Shown piece after piece: positions 1 through 9,280 of a DNA stretch of 64,000 bases; the first letter of the stretch is position 1, and each line of letters opens with the position of its first letter. Origin of the DNA: Sedimentisphaerales bacterium (GTDB lineage Bacteria > Planctomycetota > Phycisphaerae > Sedimentisphaerales > SG8-4); the NCBI GenBank assembly GCA_016928975.1, contig JAFGJR010000179.1, forward strand, positions 1 through 64,000. Reading direction: 5' to 3'. Under the pieces are notes generated by a model, which saw nothing but the letters and a program-made list of their open reading frames with translations, did no database searches and had not been told where the DNA came from. The position numbers and the translations under genes are program-made.

Positions 1-824
1 AAAAGTCCCGAAGTCAGGTTTCGACCCGCGTTTCTGGGACAATACCAAGGATCAGGTCGGCTGACCCGGACTTTTGTCGGGCGCGTCTTGTTTCGCACTC
101 CGGCAGTTCGCCACTTCGCGGCGGGAGCAACGCGTGGCGTCGGCCTCCCTTGTAGTAACGCCGCAGGGCGTTTCTTCTTGTCGTCGCGAGGCAAATTGGC
201 TTTGTTTCGCACGCTCGACCTCCGGCAATTGGGTTTGTTCCGCACGACGCCAGGTGTCCGTGAGACACGAGTCCGGCGACCTGCCGGCCAGTGGCCGGCG
301 GATGTCAGTGACCGGTCATGATCCGACCCTCCGGGTCGGCGGTCAACGATTCAACTTTCGGACAGTCCGATACTCTCGACAGAATTATACAATTGACCAT
401 ATGGCCTGTCAAGGGAAATCCGGTGAAGCAGCGGTTTGTTCACGGCTGATTCGAGTAGACAGGTCACGCAAGGGACCGCGCCGCCGTTGACACCACTGCG
501 TGCTGTGGGAACGACTTGCAGCTTCGCATGGCTGAATCCACAACAAAGGGACAGGTTTCGAGACGTGCTTTGTGGGACAGGACGGACTGGCCCTTGCCTG
601 GAGAGACATAGGCCTTCTGCTCTGCAACCGGCAACTCGGCAGCGCGGACTTGATCTGATTGGAGGAGGGCAAGCGAAGGTGACGCGGCAAAAAACCATTG
701 CATCGGAGTTCATTCGGAGTAGGATTTTGCGCAGAGTACCGGCGGGGTTGGCCGGAACGGGTCGTTCCCTGCCGGATGGCAGTGTTGTTGGAGTATGCAT
801 TCAATGAGATGCGGAGCGGCGACT
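1..824. other. Gene-poor stretch with short degenerate direct repeats
   Basis: I see no convincing gene here. The open frames on both strands have no recognisable domain and no ribosome binding site. The first 250 bases hold related units ending in TTTGTTYCGCAC: 87-98, 192-212 and 226-245. The last two share CAAWTTGG before that core. When translated the repeat gives ANWLCFAR-like strings, which I associate with non-coding repeats of planctomycete genomes; that link is from memory. Nothing recognisable was found at 250-824 except the leader of the next gene. Confidence 0.4.
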
Positions 825-3800
825 ATGAGTACCTTTCGACGTTGTGCGATTGCCGGCATTTGCCTTGTGAGCTTGGTTCTGATTCCGACGGCGCGGGTGT
901 GGGGGAAAGCGAAAGCCTGGGAGGGGACGATCACGATCCCCACCTACGGCTGGGAGGAGGACATCAACCCGAAGTTCTGGGCCCTGGAGGATCGGATCAA
1001 GCTCTCCACGACGGTGAAGGGGGTGATCGTGTACCCCTACACCATGCAGGACCACCTTCTGCGCGTGAAGAAAGACCGCACGTACAAGGCGCTGTTCCTG
1101 GAGAATGAGTACCTGAAGGTGACCTGCCTGCCGGAATTGGGCGGGCGACTCCATTCGGTGTACGACAAGACCGAGGGCAAGGAGACCTTTCACCTCAACC
1201 GGGTGATCAAGCCGAGCATGATCGCCATGCGCGGGGCGTTCATCAGCGGCGGGGTCGAGTGGAACGCCGGGCCGCAAGTGCACACCGTGACGATTGTCTC
1301 GCCGGTGGATGCCATCGTGGGGAAGAACTCAGACGGATCGGCATACCTGGAGGTGAGCAACCTCGAAAAGACCTTGCGGACACGCTGGACGGTCCGTGTG
1401 ACGCTGTATCCGGGCAGGGCCTATCTCGACGAGCAGATTCGCATCTTCAATCCCGTGGACGCTGTGAATCCTTACTACTTCTGGAATTGCACCGCGTTCC
1501 CATGCCGCGAGGGGACTCGCTTCATCTACCCCATGACGCTCGGCACAGACCACTACGGCGTGAGGTTCTTCTCGTGGCCGATCCACGACGGCAAGGATCT
1601 GTCCTGGCTGAAGAACTACGACTCGCCGTCGTCGATCTTCTCGGTGGATTGCACCTACGATTTCTTCGGGGCCTACGACGTGGACGCCAACCGCGGCGTG
1701 GTCCAGGTCGCAGACCACTATGAGCTCAGTGGCAAGAAGGCCTGGACCTGGGGGACATCGCAGTTCGGCCTCGTCTGTCAACAGAACCTTACCGACGAGG
1801 ACGGGCCGTACATCGAGGTCCAGAGCGGGCCGCTGCCGACGCAGTCCGACTACGGGATGCTCGTGCCGCGGCAGGCGATTGCCTGGCGGGAGTGGTGGTA
1901 TCCCGTTCACGGGCTCGGCGACGGCTTCGAGTTCGCCACGAAGGACTTTGCCGTCCAGACGGCTCGGGAGGACGGCCAGCTTCAGTTGCGCATGATCTCG
2001 ACCGGCAAGTACTCCGGTGCGTCCTGCTCGATCTGCCCGAGGGGGGCGGAGGCGGTCACGCGGCGCGTGAATCTGTCTCCGACGGCGCCGCAGGTCCTCA
2101 CGGTCGCGACGGACCCGAACACTCCGGTCGATGTGACGGTCAAGACCAGAGGGGGGACCGTCCTGGCGTCGTTCACGACGCCTTTGCCCATCCCCAAGGT
2201 AGACCCGCCGCACGTGTCGAGACTGATGGAAAAGGGGGATGCCGAGCTGACGGTCGAGCAGAAGTTCTTGAAGGCCCGGAAGTACGATCTGGCAGTCAAT
2301 CGCGAGAAGGCTCGGGAGTACTACGAGAAGGCTCTGGAGGACGAGGCCGGATACTCCCCTGCGCTGCGCGGCTTGGCGGTGCTCGACCTGGAAGCGGCTC
2401 TCTATGAGCCGGCGATCGAGCGGCTGGCCAAGGCGGTCGAGCGCGACCCCGGCGATGGTCTGGCCTGGTACTTCCTCGGCGCGGCTCACCTGAGGACGCA
2501 AGACCTGATGGAATCGCTTCGATGCGCCCGTCAGGCGACCCGATGCGCTGGGACCGGCTCTCTGGCCTTCGATCTTGCCGGACGGGTACATGCGGCGTTG
2601 GGTGAGCATGCCAGGGCCCTCGACGCCTTCGAGAAGGCGACCCACCTGAATCCGGGGGATACGGTGTCGCGGGACCACCGGCTGCTGGCGCTCTACGCCG
2701 TGGGTGACACTCGTGCGGCGTTCGACGATGCGAAGAAGGTCAACAGACAGCACCCGACGGACCTTGTGCCGCAAGCGCTGCTGGCGCTGCGGAGCGACGA
2801 TGACGTGAATTCTTTCGTGGCACAGGCCGAGGCCTTTGTCGGCGAAGACGAGTTTGAGATGCTCGAGACCAGTCTGGCGTTTGCGGAGGTGGGACTGGTG
2901 CGGGAAGCGACGATCGTGCTGCGCGCTGCTTGTGTGGATGGGGTGCCTCACGCTCAGCGCAGTCCTTTGCCTCTCTATTACCTGGCGTGGTTCGCCTCTC
3001 TCGACAACAATCAGGAGGCGGCAAAGGCATGGCTGGGACTGGCCGCGGTGACCTACAGGGATTGTGTGTTCCCGTCCCGCCCGGAGGAGTTGCCGATCCT
3101 CGAATACGCGATCTCACAGAATCCCGACGACGCGTACGCACAGCTCCATATCGGCAATCTGTACGCGCACCTGGGGCGCCCCCAAGAGTCTGTGGAACAC
3201 TGGCAAAAGGCGGTCGAGCTGAACCCCTCGCTCAGCGTCGCGTATCGCAATCTCGGACTGCGTGCCTGGGCGGCCGCGAACGATCTGGCAATGGCCGAGG
3301 GATTCTACCGAAAGGCTATCGAGGCTCGGCCGAAGGATCAGACGTTGTACCGCGACCTGGCGGAGATTCTCCTGGCCCAGGGCAGGCGGCTCGACGCCAT
3401 CCGAGTCCTCGAAACGACGCCGTACGTGAAGCTGCCTCGCGCGGACATCCTCATCATGCTGGCCCAGGCATACCTCGACGAGAAGCGGTACAGCCGGACA
3501 CTGGAGTTGCTGGAATCGACCCCGTACTTCGTCAACTGGGAGGGCCAGACGATCACGTGGGACATCTACTACCAGGCGCACATGAGGCGCGGCCGTGCCC
3601 GCTACGATGTGAAGGATTTCGGAGGGGCCCTGAATGACTTCCAGGCCGCTCTAACGTACCCCGAGAATATCGGAGTCGGCCGGTCGAGCCGGCCCCGAGA
3701 GGCCGAAGCCCTGTACTGGAAAGGACGGGCGCTCCAGCTTCTTGGGCGTCCGGAGGATGCAAAAGCGGCGTGGGAAGAGGGAGCGGCCGGCGTCGAAGGC

Positions 3801-3860
3801 GGAAGCGTGCAGAATGAGCATCGACAACTGTGTGCCACCGCTTTGCAGAACATGCGGTGA
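825..3860 (+). CDS. Secreted DUF5107 domain protein with C-terminal TPR repeats
   Basis: A 1011-residue exported protein. Residues 1-28 form a Sec signal peptide (charged RR, hydrophobic ICLVSLVLI, then a polar region). About residues 35-420 resemble the DUF5107 family, beta-rich domains related to galactose-mutarotase-like folds, with features such as ELGGRLHS and an aromatic YYFWNCTAFP segment. From about 470 to the end there are repeated 34-residue helical TPR units (for example ALRGLAVLDLEAALYEPAIE and AYRNLGLRAWAAANDLAMAE). The start at 825 is preferred to upstream ATGs at 795 and 804 because GGAG lies 8 bases before it and the signal peptide then begins correctly. The role is inferred: binding or turnover of oligosaccharides with a protein-interaction scaffold. 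The substrate is unknown. Confidence 0.8.
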   Translation: MSTFRRCAIAGICLVSLVLIPTARVWGKAKAWEGTITIPTYGWEEDINPKFWALEDRIKLSTTVKGVIVYPYTMQDHLLRVKKDRTYKALFLENEYLKVTCLPELGGRLHSVYDKTEGKETFHLNRVIKPSMIAMRGAFISGGVEWNAGPQVHTVTIVSPVDAIVGKNSDGSAYLEVSNLEKTLRTRWTVRVTLYPGRAYLDEQIRIFNPVDAVNPYYFWNCTAFPCREGTRFIYPMTLGTDHYGVRFFSWPIHDGKDLSWLKNYDSPSSIFSVDCTYDFFGAYDVDANRGVVQVADHYELSGKKAWTWGTSQFGLVCQQNLTDEDGPYIEVQSGPLPTQSDYGMLVPRQAIAWREWWYPVHGLGDGFEFATKDFAVQTAREDGQLQLRMISTGKYSGASCSICPRGAEAVTRRVNLSPTAPQVLTVATDPNTPVDVTVKTRGGTVLASFTTPLPIPKVDPPHVSRLMEKGDAELTVEQKFLKARKYDLAVNREKAREYYEKALEDEAGYSPALRGLAVLDLEAALYEPAIERLAKAVERDPGDGLAWYFLGAAHLRTQDLMESLRCARQATRCAGTGSLAFDLAGRVHAALGEHARALDAFEKATHLNPGDTVSRDHRLLALYAVGDTRAAFDDAKKVNRQHPTDLVPQALLALRSDDDVNSFVAQAEAFVGEDEFEMLETSLAFAEVGLVREATIVLRAACVDGVPHAQRSPLPLYYLAWFASLDNNQEAAKAWLGLAAVTYRDCVFPSRPEELPILEYAISQNPDDAYAQLHIGNLYAHLGRPQESVEHWQKAVELNPSLSVAYRNLGLRAWAAANDLAMAEGFYRKAIEARPKDQTLYRDLAEILLAQGRRLDAIRVLETTPYVKLPRADILIMLAQAYLDEKRYSRTLELLESTPYFVNWEGQTITWDIYYQAHMRRGRARYDVKDFGGALNDFQAALTYPENIGVGRSSRPREAEALYWKGRALQLLGRPEDAKAAWEEGAAGVEGGSVQNEHRQLCATALQNMR

Positions 3861-3921
3861 CAGGCCCGTGGAAGGGGAGAAGCCGACGGTGCCGGCGGGA
3901 GTCTCCGGCCGCCAGTGCACG

Positions 3922-5085
3922 ATGACTATGATGAGCCGACGTGAGCGACTGATGGCCACCCTGCAAGGCCGGCCCGTGGATCGTCCCGCGGTCAATTTGT
4001 ACGAGCTCGGCGGATTCGCGATCGATCCATCCGATCCTGATCCCTTCAACGTGTACAACGATCCCTCGTGGCGGCCGCTGCTGGAGCTGGCGGAGCAGCG
4101 GACGGACCTGATCCGCATGTGCAGTGCCGTGAGGTCCCGTTCGTGGGATCCACAGACGGCCCGCAGTCCACGGTCCGACCTTGTACAGATCCACCAGTAC
4201 GTGGAGGACCACTGGCATTGCACGCGCGTGATGGTTCGGATCGGCGGCCGGACATTGTCATCAACGAGGCGTCGCGACCCCGCCGTGGATACGATCTGGA
4301 CGATCGAGCCTCTGCTCAAAAGCGTGGAGGACTTGCTTGCCTATCTCCAGTTGCCGGACGAGTTCTTTGCCGAGCAGATCGACGTGGCGAACCTCGTCGA
4401 GGAGGACCGCACACTGGGCGACCGCGGCATCGTGATGGTGGATACGGAGGACCCCATCTGTGCGGCGGCGGCGTTGTTCCGCATGGAGGACTTCGTCGTC
4501 GTCGCGTTGACGGAGCAAAAGCTCTTTCACCGCCTTCTGGAGAAGCTCTCCCAGCCGCTGCTCGCCAGGACGCAGCGCGTGTCCGAGGGATTTGCCGGGC
4601 ATTTGTGGCGGGTCTACGGCGCCGAGTATGCCGGCGAGCCTTTCCTGCCGCCGCACCTGTTCCGCGAATACGTGGTCCGCTACACGGGCCCGATGGTCAA
4701 GGCCATCCAGAAGCACGGCGGTTTCGCCCGCATCCACTGTCACGGCCGGCTGCACGCCATCCTCGACGACATCGTCGCCATGGGCGCGGACGCCATCGAT
4801 CCGATCGAGCCGCCTCCGCAGGGGGACGTGGAGCTGGACTACGTCCGGCAAAGATACGGCGGGCGACTCGTCCTCTTCGGCAATATCGAGCTGTCGGCCA
4901 TCGAGATGATGGAGCCGGCCGAGTTCAAGGACCTGGTCGGCCGATCGCTTGAGGCCGGCACGCGCGGACAAGGCAGGGGCTTCGTCCTGATGCCATCGTC
5001 CGCCCCGAACGGCAGGCACGTCGCGCCACGGACGTTGCGAAACTACGAGACGATGGTGCAATTCGCCGAGACGTTTCACCTTTGA
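3922..5085 (+). CDS. Uroporphyrinogen decarboxylase (URO-D) superfamily protein
   Basis: A cytoplasmic TIM-barrel protein of about 387 residues resembling the URO-D/methyltransferase superfamily, which includes MtaA/CmuA-type corrinoid:CoM methyltransferases and many uncharacterised planctomycete paralogues. Seen in sequence: an N-terminal SRRERLMATLQGRPVDRPAV opening typical of these paralogues, HCHGRLHAILDD in the position of the His/Cys metal-binding strand, and the C-terminal GADAIDPIEPPPQGD and NIELSAIEMM segments. The frame is open upstream to 3742, but homology begins at the Met cluster 3922-3931; no strong ribosome binding site separates these Mets. It lies 61 bases after the DUF5107 gene and ends 3 bases from the convergent hydrolase gene. 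It is unlikely to be a haem-biosynthesis HemE; methyl transfer or demethylation is a family-level guess. Confidence 0.72.
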   Translation: MTMMSRRERLMATLQGRPVDRPAVNLYELGGFAIDPSDPDPFNVYNDPSWRPLLELAEQRTDLIRMCSAVRSRSWDPQTARSPRSDLVQIHQYVEDHWHCTRVMVRIGGRTLSSTRRRDPAVDTIWTIEPLLKSVEDLLAYLQLPDEFFAEQIDVANLVEEDRTLGDRGIVMVDTEDPICAAAALFRMEDFVVVALTEQKLFHRLLEKLSQPLLARTQRVSEGFAGHLWRVYGAEYAGEPFLPPHLFREYVVRYTGPMVKAIQKHGGFARIHCHGRLHAILDDIVAMGADAIDPIEPPPQGDVELDYVRQRYGGRLVLFGNIELSAIEMMEPAEFKDLVGRSLEAGTRGQGRGFVLMPSSAPNGRHVAPRTLRNYETMVQFAETFHL

Positions 5086-5088
5086 CGC

Positions 5089-7113
5089 CTATAGCGGCAT
5101 GGCATCGAACACGAGGACGTCGAAGGGCTTCAGCTCAAAAATATGCTCCCGGCCCGCCGAGAGCTCGACAGGGGGCATCGACACGTCGCTCTTCCACGGA
5201 CTCTTCAGCGAGTACTTTTGTGCGGCTCCCTCGGGAAGCTCGAAGGCCCTGTCGATGTCGATCGTGATCGTGCCGGACTTGTCACTGGGATTGCGAAAGG
5301 CGATGATCCCCTTTCGCTTCGACCATGAGGCCCAGCCGTAGATTTCGCCTTTGATGGGGTCGCCGCCGATCCAATGTGTATCGACGAGGACATCGGCGTC
5401 GTCGCGAGACCACTCTGCCGCCTCCGCCAGAGCATCCCAGGCTTGCGCGCTCAGCAAAGAGGGCGTGAGATACAGTTCCTGGCAATTCGTCCCGCTGGCA
5501 AAGAAGGCGCGAATGTCCTCGATCAAGCCGTTCGGCTCATCCGGCAAGCCGTGATTGGCAAACATGACGCCCTGCGTCATGAGCGAGTTGATCGGGTATA
5601 AAGGGGCCCGCTGCACGACGTTGTGATAGGTCTCGTTGTCGCGGTAGGTGATCTGCTGCCGACGTTTGGAGCCCCAGCCGCACGTGCTCCAGTCGTTGCC
5701 CGACCGCCACGTCGAATCCGCGTAGAACAGCCAGTACGGCGACGACCACGTGCCGGTCGTCACGTTGATGAACAGGTCAGGCTTTGCCTTTCGCAACTCG
5801 GTGGTCAGCCGCAGCAAGGCCTCCACATCCGCCGCATATTCTGGCTCGGCCCCGGTTGGCGCGCCGCCCGAGCTGATGCCGTCGAACTTGAAGTAGTTGA
5901 CGTCGTAGTCGCGAATCATCTTCATGCACGCGTCACGGAATCGCCCGTAGTACTTCGCCCCCGCCATGGAGAATCCGCGACTGTTCGTCTCAAAGCCCTC
6001 CTGCTGGCCGTACTTCATCCTCGCTTCCTTGGACTTACCGTAGCCGCCCCACGGCGACAGCCACACACCCAGCCGCGAGTGATTTCGGGCCGCCGCCTGC
6101 TGCAAAGGCGTGAACCCGTTCGGCAAGTCCTCATGGAACTGCCACAGCGTCGCAGGATTGTCCCACCCATCATCCAGCACAAACGAGTCGAGCGTGACTT
6201 TCCGGCTGTCGATCAACTCATTGCCAAACAGATCGATCACTTTAAGAGCGTCGCCCTCCAGTATTTTCGCGTTGCCGTAGCCGATGTCGTACCAGCTATT
6301 GTAGTGCAGGAACGGCCGGTAGGGTTGTGCCCTCTCCCGCTCAATGTAGTACAGGAAGCTCCGTCGAAGCTGTCCCTTCGGAGCGACACCCATCACGGAA
6401 CTGTACTCTTCGCTGCCCACCGTCTTCGGCGGGGTTCGGGCAAAGCTGCATTGAAGCACGCGCCCGCTCTCATCCGGCGTTGGGACTTTTGCCAACGGAT
6501 GCTCCAGAGCGAAGAACATGTCCTCGCTGATGGCGGGCGAAGCGTCCACCGTGCCCGCAGGCTTTGCCTGGGCGACGGGCAATTGCACCAGCGTGATCTC
6601 TCGGATAGCTGTCCCGTGGATGAAATACGGCAGAAAGACCGATTGACGCATATAGTCTGAGCCGTTGCTCAGGCTGACCTGCCAACGTACCTCGACCCCC
6701 GAGCCGGACGATGATAGAGGTACGTAGATCTGCCTGCCCCCCTCGCGAGCGGCGATCCGAGGTGATTTTCGATCCGGATGAAGCCGCCCAAGGTTGGGCT
6801 TGTGCACAATCCTCAGATCGGATGCCTTCACCATCTGGCCGTCTGTCAGCAGCAACTGGAAACACTCCGTGTCTTGCAGGTCCAGTGTGACGCTCGTGTG
6901 TTTGTTCGTGATGGAGATGGGCTTGAGGCGCCCACCTCGAATGCTCCATTTGCAGATGATGACGTTATTGCTCAAACTGATCTCATCGCCCTTGATGGCG
7001 GCTGCGGTGTTCCCGAGCGCCGGCCCGGGATATTCGACAGCACCTGCGGCCCGCAGGCTGCACAGGCTAAGGAATCCGAGCAGAACCGTCGAATGAATGA
7101 ACCATCGCTTCAT
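5089..7113 (-). CDS. Secreted alpha-galactosidase-like glycoside hydrolase (clan GH-D)
   Basis: A 674-residue exported hydrolase with signal peptide at residues 1-25. The N-terminal half is a beta-sandwich; the catalytic TIM barrel starts near residue 270 with FVLDDGWD (311-318) and LGVWLSPWGGYG. YFKFDG places the probable nucleophile at Asp411 and RSGNDW the probable acid/base at Asp474, the spacing seen in GH27/GH36 enzymes. Proteins of this type are often mislabelled enterotoxin. The start codon overlaps the stop of the kinase gene as ATGA, with AGGAA just upstream, so the two are translationally coupled as the last cistrons of the glycan operon. The likely role is removal of alpha-linked galactose or GalNAc-type caps in the periplasm; the exact substrate cannot be read from sequence. 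Confidence 0.82.
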   Translation of the reverse strand: MKRWFIHSTVLLGFLSLCSLRAAGAVEYPGPALGNTAAAIKGDEISLSNNVIICKWSIRGGRLKPISITNKHTSVTLDLQDTECFQLLLTDGQMVKASDLRIVHKPNLGRLHPDRKSPRIAAREGGRQIYVPLSSSGSGVEVRWQVSLSNGSDYMRQSVFLPYFIHGTAIREITLVQLPVAQAKPAGTVDASPAISEDMFFALEHPLAKVPTPDESGRVLQCSFARTPPKTVGSEEYSSVMGVAPKGQLRRSFLYYIERERAQPYRPFLHYNSWYDIGYGNAKILEGDALKVIDLFGNELIDSRKVTLDSFVLDDGWDNPATLWQFHEDLPNGFTPLQQAAARNHSRLGVWLSPWGGYGKSKEARMKYGQQEGFETNSRGFSMAGAKYYGRFRDACMKMIRDYDVNYFKFDGISSGGAPTGAEPEYAADVEALLRLTTELRKAKPDLFINVTTGTWSSPYWLFYADSTWRSGNDWSTCGWGSKRRQQITYRDNETYHNVVQRAPLYPINSLMTQGVMFANHGLPDEPNGLIEDIRAFFASGTNCQELYLTPSLLSAQAWDALAEAAEWSRDDADVLVDTHWIGGDPIKGEIYGWASWSKRKGIIAFRNPSDKSGTITIDIDRAFELPEGAAQKYSLKSPWKSDVSMPPVELSAGREHIFELKPFDVLVFDAMPL

Positions 7114-8249
7114 ACGTCGTTCCTTTCAGGGCGTGCACGGGCGGCGCTTTGAAAGACCTTCTCGACCAGTGCGTTCATCGCTTTTTCCTGGTCCAGGATC
7201 GACTCGACCAGGACCATCTGTGTGCGGCAGCGGTCCAGATTATGTCCCTCGCGGTGGACCTTGTAGTACACGTCGCCGGCCAAGTAGTCTGTCAGAAAGC
7301 GCATGAACTGCTCGAACGTGATGAGCTTGGCGCCGAAGACCAAATGTTGCTTCTCGGCGGGGGTGAGGAACTCGCCTGTCTCCCGCACGAATCCGCGAAC
7401 GAGGGCGCAGAACATGGAAATGCTCACCACCACCTTCGACAGATCGCGTTCGTCCTCGGCGGCTCGACAACCGGCGGTCCGCACCAGGTCTCCGAAATCG
7501 TAGAGCGACAGGCCGGGCATGACCGTGTCGAGATCGATCACGCACACGCCCCGGCCGGTCCGCTTGTCCAGCATGACGTTGTTGATCTTGGCGTCGTTGT
7601 GCGCGATGCGGACGGGGATCTCGCCACTTGCCACGAGATCGGTCAGGACGCTGCAAAGCTCCGCATGGCCGAGCAGGAAGTCGATCTCCGCTTTGGCGTT
7701 CTTCGCCCGGTTGCATGGATCGGCCTTCAGCACCTCGCGAAAGACCTGCAAGCGGTGCGGCGTGTCGTGGAAGCCGCGGATCGTCTCGTGCAGCGGCGGG
7801 CCGGGGAGGTCGATCAGCATCTTCTGGAACCAGCCGAACATTCGCGCGGCTTCATAGGCCGGCTCTGTCGATCCCAGAGTGTCGTGTGTGACGGCCTCTT
7901 CGACGAAGTTGTATGCCCGCCAGACGTTCCCAGCCACATCACGATGGTAACCGGGACCGCCATGCGTGGAAAAGACCGTCAGTTGGCGGGTCGCCAGCTC
8001 CGGGTCGGCGCGCACGGTTTTGCCGCGGATGTGCTCGGTGACGCGGAGGATGTTGTCCATCGTGCCGACGGGGTCGTTGAAAACCGCGTGATTGATCCTT
8101 TGAAGGACGTACCGGACGGTCTGGCCGTCTCTCTCGGCAGATACGATGAACGTGTCGTTGATGTGCCCGGTGGCCAGGGGCGTGATCTCCACGGGCTCGC
8201 CGGACAGGCGGAACTGTTTCGCGATGTGCATGAGATCGTGTGCCATCAT
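7110..8249 (-). CDS. APH-family sugar kinase, N-acetylhexosamine 1-kinase (NahK)-like
   Basis: A 379-residue cytoplasmic kinase of the aminoglycoside phosphotransferase/choline kinase fold. The catalytic loop is IAHNDAKINNVMLD with catalytic base Asp219, followed by the metal-binding VIDLDTVMPG (Asp239/Asp241). The TGHINDTF loop near residue 28 is the nucleotide-binding start. This pattern matches bifidobacterial NahK, which phosphorylates GlcNAc/GalNAc at C1. Start chosen at 8249 because it makes an ATGA overlap with the preceding nucleotidyltransferase stop; a longer frame to 8303 would only read into that gene. Placed between a nucleotidyltransferase and hexosaminidases, it fits direct anomeric phosphorylation of released amino sugars before conversion to a nucleotide sugar. 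Specificity is inferred. Confidence 0.78.
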   Translation of the reverse strand: MMAHDLMHIAKQFRLSGEPVEITPLATGHINDTFIVSAERDGQTVRYVLQRINHAVFNDPVGTMDNILRVTEHIRGKTVRADPELATRQLTVFSTHGGPGYHRDVAGNVWRAYNFVEEAVTHDTLGSTEPAYEAARMFGWFQKMLIDLPGPPLHETIRGFHDTPHRLQVFREVLKADPCNRAKNAKAEIDFLLGHAELCSVLTDLVASGEIPVRIAHNDAKINNVMLDKRTGRGVCVIDLDTVMPGLSLYDFGDLVRTAGCRAAEDERDLSKVVVSISMFCALVRGFVRETGEFLTPAEKQHLVFGAKLITFEQFMRFLTDYLAGDVYYKVHREGHNLDRCRTQMVLVESILDQEKAMNALVEKVFQSAARARPERNDV

Positions 8250-9154
8250 GGCCCCCAGAGCCGTTCCGGATAGACGCCTTGCGCGATCAGCTTGTCGATA
8301 CATTGCATCGCCATATCGCGGTCCTGGCGATAGGTGACGCCGAACCAGGTGTCGTGCGTTTGCAGGACTCTCACCCTGGCCGTGCCGCCTTCGATGAGCG
8401 AGTCGACAACCGAGGGAATGTACATCTCCGCCTTCGTTTCGCCGCCGTGCTCGCGGAGGAATCGCCCGAACTGCGATTGAAGATGCCAGAAGACCGCGGG
8501 TTGAAATCCCCAGAGGTTCATCGAGACGATTTCATCGCCGGTCAGGGCGTGAGCCTTTCCATCACCGTCGAGATATCGCGCCCCCGTCCCCGCCTTCTCG
8601 ATCCCCTTGCACTCAACGACCCTTCTTAGGAACGTGTGCTCGTCGCACTGGCAGACCCCCCTGGACACCGGTCCGTGCTCGCTCAGGGTATTTCGCAGGA
8701 CATATCCGACCATCGCATACTTGGCGGTCGTGACGTTCTCTTGCGTCAGAAAGCCGGAGATCGTTTTGAGCGAATCGACGCCGTAGTAGTCGTCGGCATT
8801 CACGACGGCAAACGGCTCGTGGATCACGTCCCGGCAGACGAGAATAGCGTGACCGGTGCCCCAGGGCTTCTCGCGATCCGGGGGCAACGGGAAGCCAGCC
8901 AGGCAAGCGTCCAGTTCCTGGTAGGCGTACGCCGTCTCGACGAAACGGTCGAATTTGCGGCTGACGATCTCGCGGAACGCCTGCTCGAAATAGTGTCGGA
9001 TCACGAACACCATCTTGCCGAATCCGGCCCGGATGGCGTCGTAGATGGAGTAGTCGATGATCGTCTGGCCGTATGGGCCGACAGGGTCGATTTGCTTGAG
9101 TCCGCCGTAACGCGTGCCCAAGCCCGCCGCCAGGACCAGCAAAGTCGGTTTCAT
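8246..9154 (-). CDS. Sugar-1-phosphate nucleotidyltransferase
   Basis: A 302-residue Rossmann-like nucleotidyltransferase. It opens with LVLAAGLGTRYGGLKQ, the GxGTRxGxxK nucleotide-binding signature of NTP_transferase enzymes, and has AVVNADDYYG as the metal-binding Asp motif. The start at 9154 directly precedes the signature; an upstream extension to 9214 is rejected because it reads into a palindromic repeat. GGGG lies about 7 bases before the ATG. It overlaps the kinase start by ATGA. With the NahK-like kinase it probably forms a two-step salvage route: hexosamine to hexosamine-1-P to UDP-sugar. Glucose- or galactose-1-phosphate uridylyl activity is equally compatible with the sequence. 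Confidence 0.78.
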   Translation of the reverse strand: MKPTLLVLAAGLGTRYGGLKQIDPVGPYGQTIIDYSIYDAIRAGFGKMVFVIRHYFEQAFREIVSRKFDRFVETAYAYQELDACLAGFPLPPDREKPWGTGHAILVCRDVIHEPFAVVNADDYYGVDSLKTISGFLTQENVTTAKYAMVGYVLRNTLSEHGPVSRGVCQCDEHTFLRRVVECKGIEKAGTGARYLDGDGKAHALTGDEIVSMNLWGFQPAVFWHLQSQFGRFLREHGGETKAEMYIPSVVDSLIEGGTARVRVLQTHDTWFGVTYRQDRDMAMQCIDKLIAQGVYPERLWGP

Positions 9155-9209
9155 GCGAATCCCCAAGAGCCTCTTGCACAATGTACGCGCGGCGGCCGAC
9201 GCCGTCCTT

Positions 9210-9280
9210 GTCATTCCTGCGAAAGCAGGAATCCACCTACGCCGCGACGTTCCTGGACCCCTGCTTTCGCAGGGGTGACA
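9210..9280. repeat. Palindromic interspersed repeat (VIPAKAGIQ type), copy 1
   Basis: Two mirrored hairpins: GTCATTCCTGCGAAAGCAGG at the left and CCCCTGCTTTCGCAGGGG near the right end. This is the widespread short repeat whose translation reads like PVTPAKAGVQ. A second copy lies at 54093-54165. The stop codon of the GH20-GH89 gene lies within its left edge, so the last ~20 codons of that gene are repeat-derived. Confidence 0.8.

Noticed and set aside
1329..2951. A 540-codon minus-strand open frame
   Set aside because: Antisense shadow of the DUF5107/TPR gene; no recognisable motif.
3742..3921. Sixty-codon N-terminal extension of the URO-D-like protein
   Set aside because: It overlaps the 3' end of the DUF5107 gene and lacks family similarity.
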